A stretch of 64,000 bases of DNA from Tanypteryx hageni (lineage: Eukaryota; Arthropoda; Insecta; Odonata; Petaluridae). The stretch's first letter is position 1, and every line of letters begins with the position of its first letter. Where the stretch lies: NCBI GenBank assembly GCA_028673005.1, contig CM054116.1:133835547-133899546 (forward strand), in the 5' to 3' direction. Of this stretch, positions 56,949 to 64,000 are shown one piece after another. The position numbers were made by a program, and so were the translations under genes. Under the pieces are notes generated by a model. It searched no databases, was not told where the DNA came from, and saw only the letters and a program-made list of their open reading frames with translations.

Positions 56949-57799
56949 CTTTATAGGATATAATTTTGAATATATAAAACAAATTGCATATCGCAAAACT
57001 TAGTGAGCAATACTGATTTCCTCTTTACATTTATTCTTGCTTATTTTATGATCTAATCAATGCCAACTGACGTTAAGCGTCACTAACAATAAAATACGTC
57101 TAGAGTCACAACGATGAAATATGTGAAAATATGCATATCTGTTTTTGGTGCATTTGTATGCTTAAACTCAGCATCTCGACTTGTCAAGAATGACAAATGA
57201 TTACATGCTTTAAAAACCTACAGATGATAAAATTATTTTAAAAATAAAAAACTGAATTTCAAGATTTATTTAAAAAATAATTTGGGCATTAGACAGTTTA
57301 AAATATGATGGCATCTCCATGTTATGCGTAGTCACACTTCAGTTTAATGACTTTTAACTTAAATATTGAGGAGAGTTCTGATTAACAATTTGATCTTAGC
57401 CATGATACGAGTTTCGTGTTTCTTTGAACGAATAGTTCCGTTTATTTGGAATTTTTTTAAACTGTATTTTTAACATTATCTTAATTGCTTTGGGTTTACT
57501 GCTGGCTAATTTTCTCCTTTGTGTTAAAATCCTGAGCATCGTCCCTAACAATGCATTATAAGTTAGGATGAAGTGCTGAAAGAGTGGAAAAAACATTCGA
57601 GGTTACAATTTTAATGAGAAAATAACATATTGGGCCCGTATGCTCGTTGCTTTTTGGCAAGTTTAAAACCGAAAGAATCGCGTGGGAAGCTTTTTAAAAT
57701 ATGCAAATTTCAGGACTAAAGGTGGGAAGCATGGAGAGTTATTCGGAGGTTCTTGCGTTATTTAGCAAGCAGCGGAGCATCAGGATGTTAAAGAGAGGT
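56949..57799. other. AT-rich sequence, no gene seen
   Basis: Nothing recognised. Confidence 0.4.
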
Positions 57800-58640
57800 G
57801 TCGTGTGCATATAGGAGATGGATAGGAGCGCGTGAGAGGAAGGAGCATAAAAGGAGAGGCGGGAATTAGTGGAAGGAGGCATGACGGGAAAGAAAAGAGA
57901 GGGCGAGGGAGACGAGAGGAGATTAGTGGAGAAGGGAGTGGGGTTTAAAATGGAAAGAATGGTTAAGTTGTAATGGCGGAGTGGGAAGGAAGGTAGCAGG
58001 AGGGAAAGGAGGGTTTTGGTGGTTGGCCTCTGAGTCGGAAAGAAGTGGTGGGAGGGGGGAGAAATTGAATGGGTGAGTGGATGAAGAGATGGAGGGAGGG
58101 AGGGAAGGGGGAGTCGGCGGCTTGAAGTGTAAGCGCAAGGAGGGTTTGGAGAGAAGAAAAAGGGAGAGTGAGAGAAGGTGGAGGTGGAAGGAGATAGGTG
58201 GAGGGAAATAGGTGGAGGGAGAGGATAAAATGAGGAGATGGGGAGGGAGAGAGAGAGAGAGTGAGCGAGAGATTCCCTCTCTCTAATTCCTGAGTAGGCG
58301 GCATAATGAAGTCCACGAGGAAGGAAGAGGGAGATAGAGTGTGTATTAAGAGAAAGGGAGGATAGGAGAGAGAGAGCAGTGGGAAAGGGAAGAGGTAAAG
58401 GGGAGAGGAAGATAAATAAGAGAATGCGAAAGGAAGGGAGAGGGTGTAGGAGAAAGGGAGAGAGAATGACACTGAAGAGGAATGGGAGTGAGAGAGAGAA
58501 AGTAGGAGGAAGAAGGAGAGAGGGTAGGAATGGGAGGCAGAAGAAGAGGGAGAGAGAGAGAGAGGGGAGTAGAGGGAGAGCCAGGAACTACGGTGAGGAG
58601 CGATTGAGAGAGGAGGAAAGGTTTTTGCCGCAGACGAGAG
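57800..58640 (+). repeat. GA-rich polypurine tract
   Basis: GGAGGGAG/GAGAGA sequence over about 0.8 kb, with a GGTGGAGGGA(G/A)ATAG repeat near 58180-58222. The 242-codon minus frame through it is Ser/Leu/Pro low complexity. Confidence 0.85.
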
Positions 58641-58870
58641 CAGAGAGTATGGGATTGGACGTGCGTACAGTGATGCATTGTGGGCCGTCATCGGGAATTC
58701 CCTTGGGGTGGGCCGGAGTCGTAGGGTAGGGGAAAACAGATGGCGCTGGCAATCAAGGGAGCCGCCTTTCGCTCAATCGATAAACGCCATTAATGGTTGA
58801 TGCATGACTTGGGTCTGGAGATAGAAAATGGCCGAATGGGAGGAGAAGAGGTTATAATGGAATGGGATGA

Positions 58871-58872
<2 letters not shown>
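58641..58872. other. No gene seen
   Basis: Short unique stretch between the GA tract and a TA tract. Confidence 0.4.
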
Positions 58873-58939
<67 letters not shown>

Positions 58940-58952
58940 CATATACATATAT
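58873..58952 (+). repeat. (TA)n followed by (TACATA)n
   Basis: About 27 TA units and then four TACATA hexamers. Confidence 0.95.
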
Positions 58953-58999
58953 AAAGGGAGTGTGAAATAGTGGTGTCAAAATGAAGGAAGAGAAGGAGG

Positions 59000-59510
59000 T
59001 GTAAGAGATATCATAAAGAGGTTAGGGAGTGCGGTCGTGCGTGGGAAAGGGAGGGAGGAAGGGAGGAGGAAATGGGAACCGGATTCTATCGGGAGACACG
59101 CCACGGGATGGAAAGAGGGAAGGAGAGGGAGGGTAAATAGGCGGGGGGATAGGAGAGTGGAGAAGGGGGAACATGAATGAAGGAAGCGATGATGTCGAAG
59201 CAAGGGGAGGAGAGAAGAGAGGAAAGGGGGAGGGACGAAGTGCATCGTGCGGAGGTCACTGTGGCAACGATGCGGGGATGTTTTTGGTGTCGAGAAAGCG
59301 AAATCCTTCTCCATGGCCGAAGGGTGACATCCTAAACACGTTTGACGATTCTTTTTTTTTCACCGGAAAGTGAGAAAGAGGGGAGAGTTGGTGTAGGGAG
59401 AGAGAGAATGGAGATAGGGAGAGATTGGGTTGAGTGAGAGAGAGAGAGTGGGAGAGGAAATGGGATAGGAAGAGAAAATTGTGAAGAGAGAGAGTAAAGA
59501 TAAAGAGAGA
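59000..59510 (+). repeat. GA-rich polypurine tract, interrupted
   Basis: Purine-rich blocks at about 59040-59075, 59105-59240 and 59370-59510, with unique sequence between. Confidence 0.75.
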
Positions 59511-59587
59511 AGAAGAAAAACTCATTTCGATATCGAATTAAAGAAACACTTCTTTTATTCCATGATCTTTATCTAGTTAGGACGACT

Positions 59588-60285
59588 CAGGGCCGGATTA
59601 AGTGGTACGCAAAACGCGTAAGTGCGTGGAGCCCAGAGGGCAAGGGGATCCACACTGAATCGACCCTACCTCGTCTCATCTTGCCGAAACCCTTTCCTAG
59701 TGTTGCCGCTCTGATCACAAACCTTACAATAATCTGTTACCTGTCTCCATTTCTTTTTCGGTATCAAAATCGACGCTTTTCCTAGTAAACCGCTTCCTTT
59801 CTTTATCAATAATTCCAAGTAATCCATTTTGTGTAAAACCGGCTTCTGGGTATAGTAGGAATAAGCAGTGCCGTAAATAGGGTATAGCCAGTGGCGTAGC
59901 GGGCACCACCACAACCCCCGCGCGGCGGGGGGAGGGGGGGGGGGGGGGCATGGCCAAAGCGGGCCCATATTTTTTTCGTGAGGCCCCTAAATTTTTCCTG
60001 GGACTTCAGTTTTGTTTTCGCGGGAGGGCCCACACTTTTTCCGGTACGCCACCGGGTATAGCACATGTGGCAGACCTGGTTGAAGAAGTAGATGTAGATG
60101 AAATAATTGATTATTTATATAATATATAAAGCAAGAAAAGTTTTCTTATTTGAAAATTTTGTATATTGTTTCATGATTTATTATTTTGCATTAGAATAAA
60201 ATATAAGTTTATAGTTTAATTCCCTGAAATTTCCGTTGAAATTTACGTTTTTCATGGAGCCCATGGGCCCCTTATTTCGTCTCTG
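59588..60285. mobile_element. hAT-type non-autonomous element, 698 bp including a nested insertion, with perfect 8-bp target duplication
   Basis: The left end is CAGGGCCGGATTAAG and the right end reverse complements to CAGAGACGAAATAAG (10 of 15 shared). The identical octamer GGACGACT flanks it at 59580-59587 and 60286-60293. No transposase inside. A second short element (59889-60054) has inserted into it, so this is the older of the two. Confidence 0.82.
59889..60054. mobile_element. Nested hAT-type MITE, 166 bp, with perfect 8-bp target duplication
   Basis: The left end is CAGTGGCGTAGC and the right end reverse complements to CGGTGGCGTACC. The identical octamer GGTATAGC lies at 59881-59888 and 60055-60062. 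It contains a G-rich run of about 20 G with one A (59928-59948), likely hard to sequence and able to form a G-quadruplex. Confidence 0.92.
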
Positions 60286-60293
60286 GGACGACT

Positions 60294-60604
60294 GCAACGT
60301 TTCAGATTACAAAATGAAAGTATTGATGCGAGGTCACAACTTTGTTCTATATAATTGCAAATAGCGATGATATTAGTTAAGCGTTCAATCTGGTGTGTTG
60401 AAAAAACTATAAATGTTATTAGGAAACAGAGCACATTTTAATTTTATTTAATTCCCTAAGTCATTGGATGCAGCGGGGCGAGTGTGCCCGAAGCGACCCC
60501 TTTCCCCGCGTGGCAGCGCAGCCGACGAACATGCAACGCAGGACGAAACAAAAGATCTCCTTGTAGTTCAGCAACGGCTGAGGTTATCAAGACTGTTGGA
60601 TTAG
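60294..60604. other. No gene seen
   Basis: Short stretch, AT-rich then GC-rich; nothing recognised. Confidence 0.4.
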
Positions 60605-60870
60605 GAAGTTGGAGACCGAGAGAAAGGGATATACGAAGTGGAACGGGAACGTTGGGGAGAGAGAGATAGAATGGGAGGAAGGGAAGAGAAGTAAGAGGAA
60701 ATAGGAGGATGAGGGGAAGAGGAAAGGGAAGGGAGGAATAGGAGGAGGAAGTAAAAGAAGCTCGGAGAAGATGTGGGGGTTGAGGGGGAAGTGGGGTGTG
60801 AAGAAGTGAGGTATGAGAGAGAGAGATGAAGATAAGGTGGTATTAGGAAGGACAGGAGTGAGAAAAAATG
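60605..60870 (+). repeat. GA-rich polypurine tract
   Basis: GGAAGGGA/GAGAGA blocks; the 99-codon minus frame is Ser/Pro/Leu low complexity. Confidence 0.8.
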
Positions 60871-61079
60871 GGGGAAACGCTCAATGTATTCGTCCTGCAC
60901 GATTTTTCGGCGATATCATTGACAAATGTGCCGCTTTTATAAGTAAGGATGTGCGCTATTCAGACGGAAACCTTTACATGGAATATTTCCCTTAAGCTGT
61001 CTTTATGCGCGTGTAGGATTAGGAAAAAGTGGGACCGTCTCGGGATTGCGTCTGTGTTGGCTGGGAGATTTAATGCGAA

Positions 61080-61270
61080 GGGTTGAAGGGGAGGGGAAGG
61101 GGGAGAATGGACTGGAAAGAGAGGAGGGGGAGGGCGGGGACAGGGGAGGGGAAGGGGGAGAATGGACTGGAAAGAGAGGAGGGGGAGGGCGGGGACAGGG
61201 GAGGGGAAGAAGGAGGTGGGGAAAAAGGAGGATGGAGTGGAAGGAGGGGGTGGGGAAGAAAAGAAAAAAA
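61080..61270 (+). repeat. GA-rich tract with 55-bp tandem duplication
   Basis: The block beginning GAGGGGAAGGGGGAGAATGG starts at 61091 and 61146, with a third partial copy at 61201, giving a period of 55 bp and near-perfect identity between the first two. Confidence 0.9.
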
Positions 61271-61519
61271 GAATAATGTCTTTATTGGCGAGGTTGAGGC
61301 TAAGTAGCACTCTCTTACACCTAACCATTACAATTTGTTTACATCTGGATTTCTTATTACAGAATTTGTTTTACACGGTATAAATTAATATACAGATTAA
61401 ATAACCAAGGGTAGAGATATTTGAGATTTACATATTTAACAAAGATTTGTTCAAAATTTACAATATTAAATCACATAAAAATGATTACCACGAAAGAAAT
61501 ATATATCAGTGTAAGAAAT
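61271..61519. other. AT-rich sequence, no gene seen
   Basis: Separates two GA tracts; nothing recognised. Confidence 0.4.
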
Positions 61520-61790
61520 ATATATGTGTAAAGAAAGGGGAGAATAGAAAATAAGGAGAGGGAGGGCGGGGAGAGGGGAGGGAAAGGGAGAGAATGGTTT
61601 GGAAGAAGGGGGTGGGGAAATTGAGTAGAAGGAGGGGGGAGGGGTAGGAGGTGGAGGAGGCAGCACGCACGAAAGGGGTCGGAAAGGAAGGGGGCGACGA
61701 GGGGTCGCGATGGCACATAAAGCATCGCAGTGCATTCAAGATAGGAGAAGGGTGAGGGTGGGAGATATGAGGGGACGGAAGAAGGTGGAG
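61520..61790 (+). repeat. GA-rich polypurine tract
   Basis: It includes GAGGGAGGGCGGGGAGAGGG and GAGAATGGTTTGGAAGAAGG, which resemble a diverged copy of the 55-bp unit at 61091. Confidence 0.8.
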
Positions 61791-63789
61791 GGATGAGCTT
61801 CGCGCCTTTCGAAGGGAGGAGGAAAGTTCTCGCGGGAGATAGAATGCGAGGGGTTATGAGGGGAGAAAGGAGAGGTCCTCATGAATTGCTGAATCTAGGT
61901 TGTATTTGCAATCTCCCATCGCTAGATATTTCGAACGTCCTTTCCGTTATAAAATTGGACGGTTTCGTATCCGTCACAAATCACGGAGAAAATTAACTTG
62001 CCGCTTGACAGTGCGAGTCGCATTGCGGAGCGGTATAATCGAAATTAGCTTTCCGGGAAAGTTTTAATTGCGGAGGATCGGAGTAGATTCGTCAGTCAGA
62101 GCGGATTTTGTCTGGTTCGTACTAAAATGTTTTCGAAAATTTTATATCGTGGAAATAATTCCTTTGCGTGATTCGTGCTCAAAATACGCGTTTCCCGTGT
62201 TCCTCGCCTATTCTCTTGCAACCTCTGACGTTGCGCTTTCTCGACCTCTTTTCCCGAATCCGATATCCTTCCGCGAGGTAGAGAGATCTGGCCACAAATG
62301 CAAAAATCGCTCATTTACAGCGGTTCTTTGAATATTTGCCGCTTCGCTGATAAAATTACGCTCGAATTTAGCGAACCTTTTATTTGTAATGGAAGGGAAC
62401 CACCATTTATAAATTTATGTGCAATTTTCACATAAATAAATTTGATGATAAAGTACACATGGTTCTTCGAATGAGCAAAGAATGGAAAAAACCTAACTGC
62501 ATTCTAACTTGAAACAAATAGGCCTTAGAAGAATAATAAAATAATTGACGCAGAGAATGGAGAATTCCTCTGCTCTTCGGCCATGGTTTCTCCCTCCTCA
62601 CAGATGAGTAGACGAGCGTATTTGCTCACACATACGTGCGTATGTGTGTGTATCCAATACATTTGGGAGGTTTTAAAGGCGTTCTGGCAACACGATGGGA
62701 TAGACTTAAAAAAAAGGATCTATGCTTTCACTTTGGGACAACATCCATGCATTTATGCATATTTTTTGGGATGAACACTCGATATCTTTGGGGCCTTCAA
62801 TGCCTTCGCTTAAAGGAACTTGAAGTATTTACTATTTCAAACTTGGTTCTTATTTGGCCGGCAACATTTCCTGGAGCACCTGCGATTTGTTCGCCTCCCC
62901 TTCTCCGTCGCATTATCTCTCTCTTTCTCTCTCTTGGCAAACCTAATATGCCATTTGTCCTTTCGCTTTCGGTCGCACCCGGATCCGAATCTCTCTCCGC
63001 TAAAGGCTCCATTGCGTCCGAACTACACTCCATTGACCATTAAGAAAAAGAGGGAGAACTCTAACTCTCCATCGTTCATCCGTCGGAGCTATTGGCAAAA
63101 ACAACCGAACGCTTCGGTCACCTTTCGAATCTGGAGACTCTCTGGTTAATAATAAAGGCCGTGCGAACCCTCCACCCCCTACCTCTCTTGTGAAATGATC
63201 GATTCTCTCTCAGTTGTATGTGCCTTGCGGGAACGCGAACTTTTGAAATTTGAGAATATTTCACAAGCGCAAAAATTCTTCTAGGAAGAGTGATTAAATA
63301 AGTCCTCTTTCTAAAACTTCTTTTTTCACTTTTAATTTACGATATTAATATATTTATGGGAGCATAAGATTTAAAATAAATAATATCTAACAACGCGCCC
63401 ATTTTTATCGGTTTAGAATTATAAGGCCCTCCCGCCTGAAAAACATAATATGTAAACCTAAAAACTTTACGTTTTCAGTTTAATTTATAGCCCATAATAT
63501 ATAGCATGGACCTCGATAAAAAATTGTGTCGCTACAATTAGGTAATAATTCAATAGGGTCCGTCCTTTTGTTCGTCCATCACGTTGTTTTAGGCACTTTC
63601 AGTGGCAATTAATAGCTGAAGTTTTGTGCATGCGCAGCTGATCGGAGATCATGATTAAAAGAAATCAAAAGTCCCATTTAAAACTTTCTGGGTTCGATTT
63701 AAGGTATTTTTCTGTCCTTCGTTTCATTATCACTTTAGCGAGCTTAGGATAATATTAATTTGTGTTCTAAAATAGACACTAATCAAGAC
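61791..63789. other. No gene seen
   Basis: Unique sequence with a GC-richer, CpG-containing patch at 61980-62320 and a pyrimidine-rich patch at 62880-63010. Frames of 63-135 codons have no domain. TGCATGCGCA at 63627-63636 is a partial NRF1-like palindrome without supporting context. Confidence 0.4.
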
Positions 63790-64000
63790 AAGTACTTGAG
63801 ATTTATTGGTACATACGGACGATAAAAGGAAGTTTATTTTTTTGCTAAAAGAATTAGGATACGTCTCGAATTAGTACGAAAATAAATTTGGAATTCGAAA
63901 AATCTGCAATTGTTCACATTTTTAGCAATGAGGAATTTCTAATCCCATGGAAATTCACGCTGTCGTTAAATTTGCGCGGCCAATGGGAATGTTACTCGTC
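63790..64000 (+). repeat. Interspersed repeat family R3, copy 3 (cut by window end)
   Basis: GACGATAAAA, GTTTATTTTTTTGCTAAA and GGATACGTCTCGAATTAGTA line up in order with the corresponding blocks of R3 copies 1 and 2, in the same orientation. The match is weaker than between copies 1 and 2. Confidence 0.45.

Noticed and set aside
57963..58691. Open frame of 242 codons on the minus strand
   Set aside because: Reverse complement of a GA tract; Ser/Leu/Pro low complexity with no motif.
63627..63636. NRF1-like TGCATGCGCA
   Set aside because: Single imperfect motif in AT-rich sequence without other promoter signs.

Overview
The window looks like intergenic or deep-intronic DNA from a large, transposon-rich animal genome, most probably an arthropod. 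The grounds are an AT-rich background without obvious CpG depletion, and decayed transposable elements typical of such genomes: a Penelope-like element (PLE) with a GIY-YIG domain, pogo/Tigger, mariner, hAT and many short hAT-like elements. Long (TA)n runs and kilobase-scale polypurine/polypyrimidine tracts are also abundant. I cannot name the species. I found no host protein-coding gene, rRNA, CRISPR array or bacterial operon. The longest open frames are translations of CT/GA-rich or (TA)n sequence.

Layout. 0-10 kb: a reverse-oriented copy of repeat family R2 (430-1085), CT-rich tracts, a hAT-type short element with a perfect 8-bp target duplication (6018-6263), and the first R3 copy (7290-8250). 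10-25 kb: two R1 copies with terminal inverted repeats (10254-10916 and 23538-24155), a second R3 copy (15010-15930), a (TA)n tract abutting a decayed PLE on the minus strand (16095-18900), and a GA-to-CT strand switch around 22.1 kb. 25-40 kb: a 1.46-kb non-autonomous hAT-like element (28925-30382), a hAT transposase pseudogene split by a 242-bp hAT-like element (34318-35266), a fragment of an ORF family that I recall as multicopy in arthropods (38830-39375, minus), and a mariner fragment (39486-39895). 40-50 kb: a pair of inverted tRNA-like SINE heads (41.15-41.40 kb), two direct R2 copies (41.48-43.00 kb) and a 25-bp CT minisatellite (43.8-44.5 kb). 50-64 kb: a pogo/Tigger element with perfect 27-bp terminal inverted repeats embedded in (TA)n (50111-52057), a near-perfect 98-bp inverted repeat made from a PLE tail (53204-53474), nested hAT-like elements (59588-60285 with 59889-60054 inside), and GA-rich tracts.

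The recognised coding sequences are all transposon-derived and damaged, so they do not form a pathway. What the window records is the history of insertions: short hAT-type elements inside hAT DNA, PLE tails and the pogo element sitting in (TA)n, and old interspersed families in both orientations. Repeat boundaries and family names rest on reading by eye, without alignments or database searches.
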